From assembly GCF_036373705.1 (NCBI RefSeq), contig NC_089856.1, forward strand, positions 5,001 through 69,000: a DNA stretch of 64,000 nucleotides, in the 5' to 3' direction. The notes below the pieces were generated by a model that was given only the letters and a program-made list of their open reading frames with translations, searched no databases and was not told the DNA's origin. Below, piece by piece: positions 32,620-46,951 of this stretch (position 1 is the stretch's first letter; each line of letters opens with the position of its first letter). The DNA comes from Amia ocellicauda. Lineage: Eukaryota; Chordata; Actinopteri; Amiiformes; Amiidae. A program made the position numbers and the translations under genes.

Positions 32620-35128
32620 TAGTTTGCATAATTCTGAAGCAAAGCAGCTGAGACGTGGCGTGTTGTCAAAGTGGGATCATTTCTCATCTTTCAGCAGAGT
32701 TTCATCAAACATCACAAAACATACAGGATATTCCAATGAGGAAGACCATTACACCAGTGTCACATTGTTTGTGCATAAACACACTCCCATACACTAAAAG
32801 ATGGCTTTCAAGTTATTCTCACACTCCGTCACTCACAGATTTATTAGGTTTAATGAATGATGGTAATTAAAGAATACCTATTTATCAAGAATATGTATGA
32901 ACACTCTGTAGGAATCTGGGTCCTGTAGGAAACTCCTTACAAACAAAATCACAATATTGGGTGGAAGCTAAAGCATTATTACAGTTAGAGATTAATGCTT
33001 CATTGGCTCTTTCCCATCCTGAGAATGTTAAGAGGTGAATTGAATGTTCCAATACAACTCAAGAAAATATGATAATTTTAAAGATGCTTTAATGAAAATG
33101 ATTAGGAGGATAAGGATTAGGATTAACATATTAATTTTTAATATCTTGTAATGTTGTCCTGTCTTTTTTGAGACCATGCTATAGCTATTATTGACTTTTC
33201 CTGTCAGGTGGCTAATACACAACCCTCATGTGTACCAACCAACCCGAATGTCAATATTATCTCCCCAAAGGGCTACCTATGGATGTACATTTGGGCGGAG
33301 ACATGATAGACTACTTTAGTTGTCACATTTATGTAACCAAATGTTGTTCAAATTACTTTGCTCCTCAGGAAGCAAAAGGCTGTATTTGTGTGACACGTTG
33401 TACCTGCCCTGAAGATAACATCAATCAATTGTATTATATTTGAAAGAGCAAAAACTGTATGATGTTGCTATGCTGGTGAGAGCACAGCTTTAAGGCGGGG
33501 GTTCTCGAGCTTTGTCAAAGTGAGCCTCCTGGAGCAATGACAGAAAATTGTCAAACACATTGCTCTTTTGTTTTAGTAAACTATGGGGAGGCACAGTCAC
33601 CTATGCAAAATAACGTAATTATTTCAATGTTTAAAACGTGGAAATGTGCTCTCCCAAAAAACAAATGTTCATTAGATCACTTTTATTGTTGACTTTTACA
33701 ACTGGAAGGAAAATCGATGCAAAACATTGAGGAATTTGGTCCAGAGTTCCAGAACCTACAGGATCTCTGTAGCAGATTGTTCTTCAGCGAATGAACTCTT
33801 GCAGTACAGCTGTCTGTACCAATTCCCAAGAATAAGCACTGTATCCCCTCAAATGTATACTTGAGTTATCTGGGGTAGTCCATATTAAGTTTATACAGTA
33901 CAGGAGTCCTATTACGATGGCGAATGTATTTGGAGAGTCACCAAGGTCATGCATGATCACCTGCTCTCCATCAGCAGGGCTCTGTCGATTTCATTGGGTG
34001 GTCGTGGTTGCTCCTCGTCCTCAGTAACAGTGAGTATGCCAGTCTTCACTTCCTTGACATCAGCATCCTCAGGATCAGCTGGCAACGTATACACAGTGCA
34101 AGAGGACTCATTAGAAGAGGTATAATAGCCCAGAATTGTTGTAATTTAGAAGAAGTTCTATTAGCTCTGCATCTTCTAGTTCTGTCAATGAATAGCTACA
34201 AAACATGACCCAATCCACAGTGCTCATTACACATTTGAATGTAGCAACTACGGTGTTCCTAAATCTCCAGGTGCAGCACATCTGGTCCAAATACTCAAAA
34301 TGAATTACAGCACATCCAAATGCAGATGTTGAGGAGCCACTAGAACAGAGTGGCAGTTAAGTTACTATCCTTTGAGTGTAAATTGTAGAGGGATGATGTA
34401 CTTTCATTATTTTCTTTATATTATTAATGATTTACAAACAATCCAACAAGGGGAAATCCAGAAGGCAAAAACAGGAGCAGTCCAAGGGTCAATCGATTGA
34501 GCAAACAGGCTAGACAAGGAGATCCAAGAGAGGTAGTCAAGAACGAGAAGGCAATGGTCAAAACACCGGTAAGCTACAAAGATAGGGTAAATGCTCAGAA
34601 ATGCTGCTAAAGAGAATGCAAGACTTCGGAGAGTGCCTGAGGAACAGAGGGGAATATATACTCTGTGGAGGGGAGCAGATAACAGGAGAGGAGAAAGATG
34701 GAACAAGTGCACATGGGTGAAAGGAATGTTAAGTGGATGATTGATCCTGGTGCTAGGGAATGTGAGAGACAGGGTTTAGTATTCAGGAGAGAGGTTCCTC
34801 TGGTGGTGAACTAAGGTAGGATCAGGTGAAGCTGTGACATATGGCCTTTACATTAATTAATTCAGCCAGTGCCTTCTAGGATATTCAATCAGCTAAAACA
34901 GTTACATAGTATAAAGGTTGTGTGTTTTGGGGCACAGGTATTTGATTAAGGACTTACATCAATGTCTTTGATAAACATCTGCTGCCTGAAGAATGCTGAC
35001 CATCACCCATCAACACATCAAACAGTTCAACATCAGCAACAAACCTAGCTCTCTAAAAAGATACTTCACAAGCCCATATTTTAATTAGTTACGAGTTGGA
35101 AGTATAATATTCTGGCATTCTGCATGTG
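32620..35128. other. Unassigned unit sequence (unit 2)
   Basis: Counterpart of 23,240-25,689 with the same 71-codon Cys-rich frame (33,228-33,443) and AG-rich repeat from about 34,440. No gene recognised. Confidence 0.5.
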
Positions 35129-37137
35129 TTTGTACCAAAACTTAGGAAATTGAGGACCAAACAACATTGGCCAAAATGGTTTAATAGAGGTATGCAAAAA
35201 AATATCAAGAGAAAGAAAATGTTGTATAGCGCAAACAAAAGGGATGGAGACGAAACAAAATACATAGAATATGTATGACCTTGAAAGAGATATTAAGAAA
35301 GGGATCAAAGAGGGAAATAGAAAGAAACCTAGCTCTTGGAGCTAAAGCTAATGGAAAGAGCTTTTATTCAATACTACAACAGCAAGAGGTCAATAAAGGA
35401 GGAAGTGAAACAGATAAAAGGCAAGAAATGAAGTATCTTATAAAATGCACAAGATGTGGGAAATGTTCTAAATGAGAATTTCACAGAGGTTTTTACAAAA
35501 GAAAAGACAGATGACATGCCACAGTCAACAATAATTCCAGGCAAATCCTAAGAGACATCAGGATAAATGAGGAGAAGGTACTAAAGGGACTAGCAGAATT
35601 AAAAACCAACAAATCTCCTGGGCCGGATGGTATATTTCCAACAGTACTTAAAGAAATGTGGGAATTTATTTATAGGTCGCTAAGTCAATTATTTCAAATT
35701 ACACTTAGAACAGGGGATGTGCGAACGGACCTGAAGACAGCAAATGTCATACCAATCCACAAGAAAGGGGACAAAACTGAGCCAGGAAATTACTGACCAG
35801 TCAGTCTCACCTGCATCACCTGTAAAATGTTGGAAAAAATGATTAGACAGAAAATAGAGGAGCATCTTAATGAAAACCATTCTTGGTATTCTTGGAGGTA
35901 GTCAACATGGGTTTGGAAGAGGCAGATCATGTCTTACTAATTTATTAGAATTTTTTGAACATGCAACTGCAGCTGTAGATCATGTGAAAGCATGTGGTAT
36001 GATATACTTAGATTTTCAAAAAGCTTTTGATAAGGTTCCACACCAAAGACTGGTCCTCAAATTGGAAGCTGTAGGCATTCAGAGTAATGTAAGTAGATGG
36101 ATTATGAACTGGTTGATGTATAGGAAACAGAGGGTGTTGATTAGAGGAGTTGCTTCTAACTGGAGTGAGGTTGTTAGTGGAGTTCCCCAGGGATCAGTAA
36201 TAGGGCCTTTGCTGTTTCTAATTTATATTAATGATCTGTACTCTGGGATAGTTAGCAAACTTGTCAAATTTGCAGATGATACTAAAATAGGTGGCTCAGC
36301 AGATACAATCTCGGCAGCACAGGCTATTCAGAGGAACTTGGATAATATTCAGTTGTGGGCCGACACCTGGCAGATGAAATTCAATGTGGACAAGTGCAAG
36401 GTAATACATGCAGGCAATAAAAATGTCCACTGTAATTACACTATACAAATAGGAATTATAGGAATTGAACTGGAAGAAGTAACGCATGAGAAAGACTTAG
36501 GAGTCTACGTGGACTCCTCATTTTCCCAATCCAAACAATGTGGGGAAGCAATACAAAAGGCAAACAAAACGTTAGGGTATATTGTCAAAAGTGTAGGGCA
36601 GTAATGTTCAGACTGTACAATGCACTAGTTAGAGCTCATCTGGAATACTGTGTACAGTTCTGGGCTCCACACTTCAAGAAAGATGTTGCTGCTCTAGAGG
36701 CAGTTCAGAGGAGAGCAACCAGACTTATTCCAGGTCTGAAGGGAATGTCCAACTGAGAGACTGAGGGAAGTGAACCTTTTCACCCTGGAACAGAGGAGAC
36801 TACCTGGGGACTTGATTCAAGTCTTCAATATCATGAAGGGCATCGACCACATCTAACCAGAGGAGCTTTTCCAGATCTGCAGGGACACACGCACCCGGGA
36901 ACACAAATGGAAATTGGGCTTCAAGGCATTCAAGACAGAAAACAGGAGACACTTCTTCACACAGAGTTGTCACAATCTGGAACAAACTCCCCAGCAATGT
37001 GGTTGAAGCTAGATACTTGGGCACATTCGAAATGAGACTGGATAGGATCCTTGGATCACTTAGTCACTAATGGACACCAAACGAGCACAATGGGGCAAAT
37101 GGCCTCCTCTCGATTGGACACCTTCTCATGTTCTTAT
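35129..37137 (+). mobile_element. Decayed jockey/CR1-like LINE, unit 2
   Basis: Near-identical to the unit 1 copy. The main open frame is 35,870-36,604 with motifs A, B and F-A-D-D, with a few missense differences such as D to G before motif A. The stop after EPGNY at about 35,795 and the frame change near 36,600 are shared with unit 1, so the LINE was dead before the units were duplicated. Confidence 0.85.
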
Positions 37138-37145
37138 GTTATGAT

Positions 37146-39152
37146 TAGGGCCCTACCAAATTCACGGTGGTTTGCCATACATTTCACGGTCATACCCCTG
37201 GAAAAATCTTAACTTTCACGGTCTCGCATATTTAAATCATACATTTCACGGTGTTGTAACAAAGTAATTAAAATACATATAGGCCTGTATGTATTGAGAA
37301 AAAAATAATTAATAGCCTATATAAAGAGCCCTTAATATAACATAAGCACGTGTTATTAATTATACTTACAGTATATAAAGAAAGTGTGAAAACGGTGAAT
37401 GTACAGAAGTCAGTGAGCATGGAGCATCCTGCAACTGTCTCTTTCTTCATTCCCTGTCTCTGTGCTGCAAACACCTGTCCGTGTTTAGACAGAGCTCTCT
37501 CTGCATCCACGGAGTTTGTTGGAATTAATAGACAGTGCCGAGCCAGCCTTGCCAGGTGGGGGATTATGCTTTCAGCTGAGTTCCAAAACTGGAGCACAGG
37601 CAAACTACAGTCGGCTTCTTTAGCAATGTTTTTATAAGCAGGAATCTATAGCCTACAGTTCTTGTCAAAGCCAGGAATTGTATTAAGCCATGGGAAATCC
37701 ACCCACAACACTTGTATTTGTGCGGTCAAAAATACGCACAGCTTTTAGGATCTGTGATGCAAGTTGTTGAAACCATTCAGATTTGTATTCTGTATCACTT
37801 GACTCTTTGCCGTAGCATTAATAGTTTATTTCTTTAGTTTCTTTACCATGCCCCAAAACACCTGCTGAGCACTGACATTTTATTCAGCATTGTTGGAGTG
37901 ATTGTCGCTTGACTGTGCTTCAGCCCAGGACAGCAGATCCATTGCTTTGTTGTAAGCTTCATGGATCGTGACATGGCAAAATTCGAACCAAGTGATTAAG
38001 TCCATCAGTCGTGTGGCATGTGTTGCAACAAACTGAATTTCCTCGTTCAGGAGAGCATTGTTTAGAAGGGTTGAAAGTTCTGTTAAAATCTATGTTTTCG
38101 GGGTGAGCGCTAGCTCTTCTGAGACAAACTCAGATTAGTACTTCAGGTGAGCTGCATGGTACTGTACAGCTCGAAACCACGAATCCCAAGTAATTACTGG
38201 CGAGTGCAACTTCTTGATCCCCCCGATTTCATTTGTACATTTTCAGTCCTGTCACAAATACAATCAAACAGAACATGCAGAACGTAGTTCAATCGTCAGT
38301 GGACTCGTCATTAACTATTCCAAAAGACTCGCATAAATTAATTAGAGACTTAATTTCCTCAAAATGTTCACGAAAAACTTTAGGAAGGTAATCCTGTCGT
38401 AGTTTCTTTGCTCATGGTAAACAACCTGCATTTTGAATGAAATTCAATGACATTGAATGACATTCTTTTGAATGAATTCACGCAGTTGTGGGTGACCAAG
38501 TTTTTCCAACTGTATATTAGCACTTGCAAATGCATCCACAAGTTCCATTGTAGCGAGATGACGGCTGTCAGAGCTGTGTGTCGTCTTCTTAAAAAGTTAT
38601 GAAATAGTTTCTTGTTTTCTTACCTTGACATTTGCCAATGCATTGCAATCTGCTGGCCTCTTTGTGCTTCGATGACTTTCTGAATCTAAGTGGCGCCGAA
38701 TCGATGCCCGTCGCGTGTGATCCAACGAAACATTGCAGCTTGTACAAAACGGTATACCACCATCGGCATGTAGAATCTGACTTCCAAATTCTTTGACACG
38801 ATCTGCTGCAGTAATCACTGTAGAGGTTTTTGACTTGCTTTGGACACTCATTTTGAAATAATTTCACTTTTTTTACGGTAGACTACGAATTGAAATTACT
38901 ATGATATAAACCCACCCCAGATGCCCATATCTACCAATCAGTGAGTTGAGAGCTGAGTGTTATTTGCATCTAAAAACTGTCAATTAATTAATCACCTTTC
39001 TTTCTTCTACTTAACGAAACAGAATATGAATCGCGTCTGGAACATGTAACACTACTACATTGGATTTCATGTTTTTTTTAACATTTCACGGATGAGATCA
39101 TATTTCACGGTCCGTGACACGTTTTCATGGTCTTGAATTTGGTAGGGCCTTA
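37146..39152 (-). mobile_element. hAT DNA transposon, unit 2 (2,007 bp)
   Basis: Same insertion as in unit 1, with GTTATGAT at 37,138-37,145 and 39,153-39,160. The zinc-finger N-terminal frame (38,851-38,597) is open and unchanged. The hATC region is near 37,600-37,430. Copies in the units descend from one insertion before unit amplification, because the site is identical. Confidence 0.9.
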
Positions 39153-39559
39153 GTTATGATTGTAATAATGAACATTTTGAAATGCCCTGTGATGAAGCAA
39201 GAGTAGATCCGGAGATGTTTTTCTATTCGTTTTTATAGAGCTTATTGAAATGTTAATATTGTTTTTCCACAAACAAGAATTTATAATATGATTTCAAGGA
39301 GGCACCAGCTAAGCTTATTCAATGCTTCAAATAATTGAAATCAATGTTGATAGCAAATGTGTGCTTTCCTTACTTTTTACATTAACAATAAAAACATCCA
39401 AAGTGTTTATAGGCAACATTGAAAACTCAATGCCACAGACTACAGGAGCCACTTTTTTATTATTATTATTATTATTTATATTTCTTGGCAGACGCCCTTA
39501 TCCAGGGCAACAAAAAACAATGTGGGTCTCCAGAAATCAGTAAAGTGAGAGAATACAAT

Positions 39560-40789
39560 ATTTAGTGTGACTTTGACAAAGTACACCTATGACGTCAAAT
39601 TGGCCAGAGTTTCTTCAAGAATCGTACAGCGAAGTTCTTGTTTGATTTTGAAAAGGCTGCACACAGAAGAGGCTGGTCTACAGAGGCAGAGGAGGTTGCT
39701 CCTCCTCCATTTGTGAGAGGCAAGAGTGAAATCAAGCTATAAAAAAGAGTAATTGGTTGAATTAAACCATTACCAAATCTCAGTATCATTTATAAAATAA
39801 TTTTTCTCTTCCTTGGAAAAAAACCTTATTGACATTCTGATTAAAATGCTTCATTTGTGTGAAGTGGTGGTGGGGGGCAGAGGAGGACGGGCTCCTGCTG
39901 TCCTCCTTAGGGTGGGATCTCTTCTATCAATTTAATGCCAAAACACGTAAAATGATGCTCCAAGGGAGGACGTCCTCCATAACCAATCAACAACCAGAAT
40001 ACAATATTGACATCGTGTTCATCCAATGATAATTTCCAAATTTCATCTTCAGTTCTCTACCATTGTATCGTACGTGAGTGTGACGAACTGGTGGTAAAGC
40101 GATAGACAGCGATAGATACAGTACCACATTAGAAAATAAAAATTATAAGTGCAAATTGCGAACCACATTTAGACTTTTCAGATTTACGTTTCCCTTTCTT
40201 TTATAGTAGCTTGCTAGTGTTGGCTTTTTAAATCAGAGGGTGTTGTGAAAACTTCCCACTGTAACGTACTGGGTGCTGTGTCACCGCTAATGGGACTGAC
40301 AGGCCTCTAGTGACACACGAGGTTCATCCCCATCCAGAGCCCGCAGTGTTTACATGTGTCTTTCCCTCTCGTTATCCTGGCCCCTTTTTTATATTCATCC
40401 TTTGTGTTGTAATATGATACATGATAATGTGATATTTGTTCCTTAGATGGGGATAAGATGGGGATAATCTTTGGGTGCATTACCTTATCTTAGTTGTATA
40501 GTAAGTCTGCATTAGGTTGCTAGTTGGATTATTGCTACATTTGAACATAAGAACATAACACAACCGGAACATAAGAAAGTAGAGCTAAGTAGCCAACTAG
40601 TATTAAATAACATGACGCAGTGTATTGGTTCTCCTCCTGTCCACCCCAATTGTTTGAGTCACCAGCCGCCACTGCTGCACAATGTCGTGTGAGCCCAGTT
40701 CTATGAGTGTACAGTGACACAACATTGTCAACACCCTTCCTTACAGACACAGGATGGTCTCAGCACTGGAAATGACAGACAGGAACACA
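39560..40789. other. Unassigned unit sequence with minus-strand L2 tail at its left (unit 3)
   Basis: Counterpart of 30,261-31,539; the inverted L2 tail precedes it at 39,478-39,540. About 25 bp around TACTTCCTTTATTTCCATGC seen in other units are deleted near 39,938. No gene recognised. Confidence 0.5.
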
Positions 40790-41830
40790 GTTCTGTGGAC
40801 AGGGATTTTATTTAGTCAAACAGCCTTCTCACTGATTCTTGTATACAGGCGATTACACAGTTTCTTGGTTCAATAGAGCATGGCTGGAATGGTCTTGATT
40901 ACTGCAGCCTCCGATGAACTCTAGAAAAAGAACGGCACAGACAAATCAGTTATAATAATAATAAAACTCAAGGTCCCTGAACCACCCGTGACCCTCTCTC
41001 TTTCTCCTCCTTAAAAAGATTACTGAGAACTAATTTCCAACTCTGAACATGATCTCTTAAAAACGCCTATGCAGTTCATGGGGACTATGTGTAAAGAACA
41101 TGTTGTTGTTTATTTAGTATTTATTACATATAACAACAGCAAACAGACAGCTTTTTCTTTGAAATTGAGAATTGTGGTTAAGGGTTTCTTGTATACACCT
41201 GCAGGAACCACTGTTAAAGGCATATGATGCAGATAAAGCATACAAATATTATTAATTATAATAATAATAATAATGAATCTTTTCAGTCTACTTACCTCAT
41301 TACACGCCTGAATAAAATCTGAAGATTGGATTATTTTTTGGCTGCATTTCACCACAGGCCAGTACACCTATAGCTGAAACTGAAAAGAAGAGCATTTAAA
41401 GCAGATTAGTGTGGAATCAATACAGCACTTGACTGACACAGACACAATGGGTGGCTTTCTTTATGCTGGAGTCTGTACAGAGTTTCCGAAAAACTACATA
41501 AACCATAGCTTCAACTTTTTAAACAATTTTTAAGACATTGTATAATTTTAGGGCTGCCTGTTACAAGAGCTCTTGATAATTTCTGTTTACAATGTTATCT
41601 TCACATTGATGGCTGTTATTTTGGACAAGTCTACATTGCCTTCTCAGTTCAATATTCCACTGTCAATCAATCCATTTAGGCCCAATACAGAGTTATTGAC
41701 GATGATTTGTCATAGGTTTCACTTACTGCTGTAGAGCACGCCAACGATGAACAGGATGGTCATAGTCTTCATGGTGTCTCTGGGTGGGTCAGTATTGTCG
41801 TGCTGAGCAGCAGAGTCTCTCTCTTTATGC
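40790..41830 (-). pseudogene. Putative small secreted-protein gene or remnant, unit 3
   Basis: Exon 1 is 41,727-41,772 with the GTAAGT donor at 41,726-41,721. Exon 2 follows at about 41,295-41,380 and the last exon at about 40,920 with AATAAA near 40,807. Sequence is the same as unit 2 apart from scattered substitutions, one of them in the leader (GAGGAG to GAGCAG). Confidence 0.42.
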
Positions 41831-41899
41831 AGGAGAACTCACACCTCACTCCCTCATCCTGCAGCCACAGGGGTTGTGACGTAATAGTTTGCATAATTC

Positions 41900-42420
41900 T
41901 GAAGCAAAGCAGCTGAGACGTGGCGTGTTGTCAAAGTGGGATCATTTCTCATCTTTCAGCAGAGTTTCATCAAACATCACAAAACATACAGGATATTCCA
42001 ATGAGGAAGACCATTACACCAGTGTCACATTGTTTGTGCATAAACACACTCCCATACACTAAAAGATGGCTTTCAAGTTATTCTCACACTCCGTTAAAAA
42101 TAACATCACTCACAGATTTATTAGGTTTAATGAATGATGGTAATGAAAGAATACCTATTTATCAAGAATATGTATGAACACTCTGTAGGAATCTGGGTCC
42201 TGTAGGAAACTCCTTACAAACAAAATCACAATATTGGGTGGAAGCTAAAGCATTATTACAGTTGGAGATTAATACTTCATTGGCTCTTTCCCATCCTGAG
42301 AATGTTAAGAGGTGAATTGAATGTTCCAATACCCCTCAAGAAAATATGATAATTTTAAAGATGCTTTTATGAAAATGATTAGGAGGAAACTAAGCTATTC
42401 AAGACTGTCATCCTTAGATA

Positions 42421-42471
<51 letters not shown>

Positions 42472-45256
42472 TATATATGATATATTCCTATTATGCTTAT
42501 ATAAGCTCCTATTATGGTTAAAATGATGTACATAGTACATCACAAACGTTTTCTTGCATTTAATATAAAAGCTCATACATTCTGGAAAAATGTTGAAAGT
42601 TAATGTAGATTAACTAAATTGCTAAATGAATGCTCAATTCATTGTGAAATATTGAATAGTTTCAGTTTTACGCTTCAAAAAGGCTATGACGGTTCTTTGG
42701 AAAGAAAAAGTAATTTGATAAAATCATTAGAAAACTCAGCAATGGATGTCATTCTATCACAACAAGCACACTTAGTTTAGAAGGAATTCAAAGAGAATAT
42801 ACAATCCTTTGGTGTGAAGTTAGTTCAGAATCATCACCACACTCCCTTTCTTTCTTCATTTCTCTGCATCACAGATGGCTAGTTAACTGTGATAGTATGT
42901 GGTCATATTTTGAAATAGTGAGCTGATGATGTGCAGTGTATTTATTGCAGTACTAGTGTTATTTTGCACATGATTTGCTCCTATTACTAAGCTTATTTAA
43001 ATGAGCAGAATATATTAATTTTTAATTTCTTGTAATGTTGTCCTGTCTTTTTTGAGACCATGCTATACCTATTATTGACTTTTCCTGTCAGGTGGCTAAT
43101 ACACAACCCTCATGTGTACCAACCAACCCGAATGTCAATATTATCTCCCCAAAGGGCTACCTATGGATGTACATTTGGGCGGAGACATGATAGACTACTT
43201 TAGTTGTCACATTTATGTAACCAAATGTTGTTCAAATTACTTTGCTCCTCAGGAAGCAAAAGGCTGTATTTGTGTGACACGTTGTACCTGCCCTGAAGAT
43301 AACATCAATCAATTGTATTATATTTGAAAGAGCAAAAACTGTATGATGTTGCTATGCTGGTGAGAGCACAGCTTTAAGGCAGGGGTTCTCGAGCTTTGTC
43401 AAAGTGAGCCTCCTGGAGCAATGACAGAAAATTGTCAAACACATTGCTCTTTTGTTTTAGTAAACTATGGGGAGGCACAGTCACCTTTGCAAAATAATGT
43501 AATTATTTCAATGTTTAAAACGTGGAAATGTGCTCTCCCAAAAAACAAATGTTCATTAGATCACTTTTATTGTTGACTTTTACAACTGGAAGGAAAATCG
43601 ATGCAAAACATTGAGGAGTTTGGTCCAGAGTTCCAGAACCTGCAGGATCTCTGTAGCAGCTTGTTCTTCAGCGAATGAACTCTTGCAGTACAGCTGTCTG
43701 TACCAATTCCCAAGAATAAGCACTGTATCCCCTCAAATGTATACTTGAGTTATCTGGGGTTGTCCATATTAAGTTTGTACAGTACAGGAGTCCTATTACG
43801 ATGGCGAATGCATTTGGCAAGTCACCAAGGTCATGCATGATCACCTGCTCTCCATCAGCAGGGCTCTGTCGATTTCATTGGGTGGTCGTGGTTGCTCCTC
43901 GTCCTCAGTAACAGTGAGTATGCCAGTCTTCACTTCCTTGACAGCAGCATCCTCAGGATCAGCTGGCAACGTATACACAGTGCAAGAGGACTCATTAGAA
44001 GAGGTATAATAGCCCCGAATTGTTGTAATTTAGAAGAAGTTCTATTAGCTCTGCATCTTCTAGTTCTGTCAATGAATAGCTACAAAACATGACCCAATCC
44101 ACAGTGCTCGTTACACATTTGAATGTAGCAACTACGGTGTTCCTAAATCTCCAGGTGCAGCACATCTGGTCCAAATACTCAAAATGAATTACAGCAAATC
44201 CAAATGCAGATGTTGAGGAGCCACTAGAACAGAGTGGCAGTTAAGTTACTATCCTTTGAGTGTAAATTGTAGAGGGAAGATGTACTTTCTTTATTTTCTT
44301 TATATTATTAATGATTTAATGTTGCTAATTCAGTTTTGTCTGTTAAGCAATCATTAGCTTGTATTTACCCTCTTCTGGGGGCTACTTTAATTATTAGTTC
44401 CTAATGCATTTCTGTCTTGGAGGTTATTTCAATCAGTGATTGTCTTTTGGTTATTTAAATCGACTACTGTCTTTAGAATTATTCAATCAGCTATGGTGTA
44501 ACGACCTCAGGGACAAGGATAGTGGATCCAATTGCAGGCTCACTAATAAGATGGAAGACAGGCAAACAATCCAACAAGGGGAAATCCAGAAGGCAAAAAC
44601 AGGAACAGTCCAAGGGTCAATCGATTGAGCAAACAGGCTAGACAAGGAGATCCAAGAGAGGTAGTCAAGAACGAGAAGGCAATGGTCAAAACACCGGTAA
44701 GCTACAAAGATAGGGTAAATGCTCAGAAATGCTGCTAAAGAGAATGCAAGACTTCGGAAAGTGCCTGAGGAACAGAGGGGAATATATACTCTGTGGAGGG
44801 GAGCAGATAACAGGAGAGGAGAAAGATGGAACAAGTGCACATGGGTGAAAGGAATGTTAAGTGGATGATTGATCCTGGTGCTAGGGAATGTGAGAGACAG
44901 GGTTTAGTATTCGGGAGAGAGGGACCTCTGGTGGTGAACTAAGGTAGGATCAGGTGAAGCTGTGACATATGGCCTTTACATTAATTAATTCAGCCAGTGC
45001 CTTCTAGGATATTCAATCAGCTAAAACAGTTACATAGTATAAAGGTTGTGTGTTTTGGGGCACAGGTATTTGATTAAGGACTTACATCAATGTCTTTGAT
45101 AAACATCTGCTGCCTGAAGAATGCTGACCATCACCCATCAACACATCAAACAGTTCAACATCAGCAACAAACCTAGCTCTCTAAAAAGATACTTCACAAG
45201 CCCATATTTTAATTAGTTACGAGTTGGAAGTATAATATTCTGGCATTCTGCATGTG
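41900..45256. other. Unassigned unit sequence (unit 3), with extra segments
   Basis: Contains a (TA)n run at about 42,424-42,470 and a segment of about 620 bp (42,385-43,008) where units 1 and 2 have only about 25 bp. It also holds the 71-codon Cys-rich frame (43,112-43,327). At 44,318-44,563 it includes the preserved start TGTAACGACCTC of a dispersed repeat. No gene recognised. Confidence 0.5.
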
Positions 45257-46943
45257 TTTGTACCAAAACTTAGGAAATTGAGGACCAAACAACATTGGCC
45301 AAAATGGTTTAATAGAGGTATGCAAAAAAATATCAAGAGAAAGAAAATGTTGTATAGCGCAAACAAAAGGGATGGAGACGAAACAAAATACATAGAATAT
45401 GTATGACCTTGAAAGAGATATTAAGAAAGGGATCAAAGAGGGAAATAGAAAGAAACCTAGCTCTTGGAGCTAAAGCTAATGGAAAGAGCTTTTATTCAAT
45501 ACTACAACAGCAATAGGTCAATAAAGGAGGAAGTGAAACAGATAAAAGGCAAGAAATGAAGTATCTTATAAAATGCACAAGATGTGGGAAATGTTCTAAA
45601 TGAGAATTTCACAGAGGTTTTTACAAAAGAAAAGACAGATAACATGCCACAGTCAACAATAATTCCAGGCAAATCCTAAGAGACATCAGGATAAATGAGG
45701 AGAAGGTACTAAAGGGACTAGCAGAATTAAAAACCAACAAATCTCCTGGGCCGGATGGTATATTTCCAACAGTACTTAATGAAATGTGGGAATTTATTTA
45801 TAGGTCGCTAAGTCAATTATTTCAAATTACACTTAGAACAGGGGATGTGCGAACGGACCTGAAGACAGCAAATGTCATACCAATCCACAAGAAAGGGGAC
45901 AAAACTGAGCCAGGAAATTACTGACCAGTCAGTCTCACCTGCATCACCTGTAAAATGTTGGAAAAAATGATTAGACAGAAAATAGAGGAGCATCTTAATG
46001 AAAACCATTCTTGGTATTCTTGGAGATTGTCAACATGGGTTTGGAAGAGGCAGATCATGTCTTACTAATTTATTAGAATTTTTTGAACATGCAACTGCAG
46101 CTGTAGATCATGTGAAAGCATGTGATATGATATACTTAGATTTTCAAAAAGCTTTTGATAAGGTTCCACACCAAAGACTGGTCCTCAGATTGGAAGCTGT
46201 AGGCATTCAGGGTAATGTAAGTAGATGGATTATGAACTGGTTGATGTATAGGAAACAGAGGGTGTTGATTAGAGGAGTTGCTTCTAACTGGAGTGAAGTT
46301 GTTAGTGGAGTTCCCCAGGGATCAGTAATAGGACCTTTGCTGTTTCTAATTTATATTAATGATCTGTACTTTGGGATAGTTAGCAAACTTGTCAAATTTG
46401 CAGATGATACTAAAATAGGTGGCTCAGCAGATACAATCTCGGCAGCACAGGCTATTCAGAGGAACTTGGATAATATTCAGTTGTGGGCCGACACCTGGCA
46501 GATGAAATTCAATGTGGACAAGTGCAAGGTAATACATGCAGGCAATAAAAATGTCCACTGTAATTACACTATGGGAGGAATTGAACTGGAAGAAGTAACA
46601 CATGAGAAAGACTTAGGAGTCTACGTGGACTCCTCATTTTCCCAATCCAAACAATGTGGGGAAGCAATACAAAAGGCAAACAAAACGTTAGGGTATATTG
46701 TCAAAAGTGTAGGGCAGTAATGTTCAGACTGTACAATGCACTAGTTAGAGTTAGACACTTCTTCACACAGAGTTGTCACAATCTGGAACAAACTCCCCAG
46801 CAATGTGGTTGAAGCTGGATACTTGGGCACATTCGAAATGAGACTGGATAGGATCCTTGGATCACTTAGTCACTAATGGACACCAAACGAGCACAATGGG
46901 GCGAATGGCCTCCTCTCGATTGGACACCTTCTCATGTTCTTAT
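45257..46943 (+). mobile_element. Decayed jockey/CR1-like LINE, unit 3, internally deleted
   Basis: Main frame 45,998-46,720 with motifs A, B and F-A-D-D. A four-codon deletion near 46,573 (CTATGGGAGG where unit 1 has CTATACAAATAGG) is shared with unit 4. After 46,750 the C-terminal region ([10 protein letters not shown]) is deleted and the sequence jumps to ACACTTCTTCACACAG. Confidence 0.85.
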
Positions 46944-46951
46944 GTTATGAT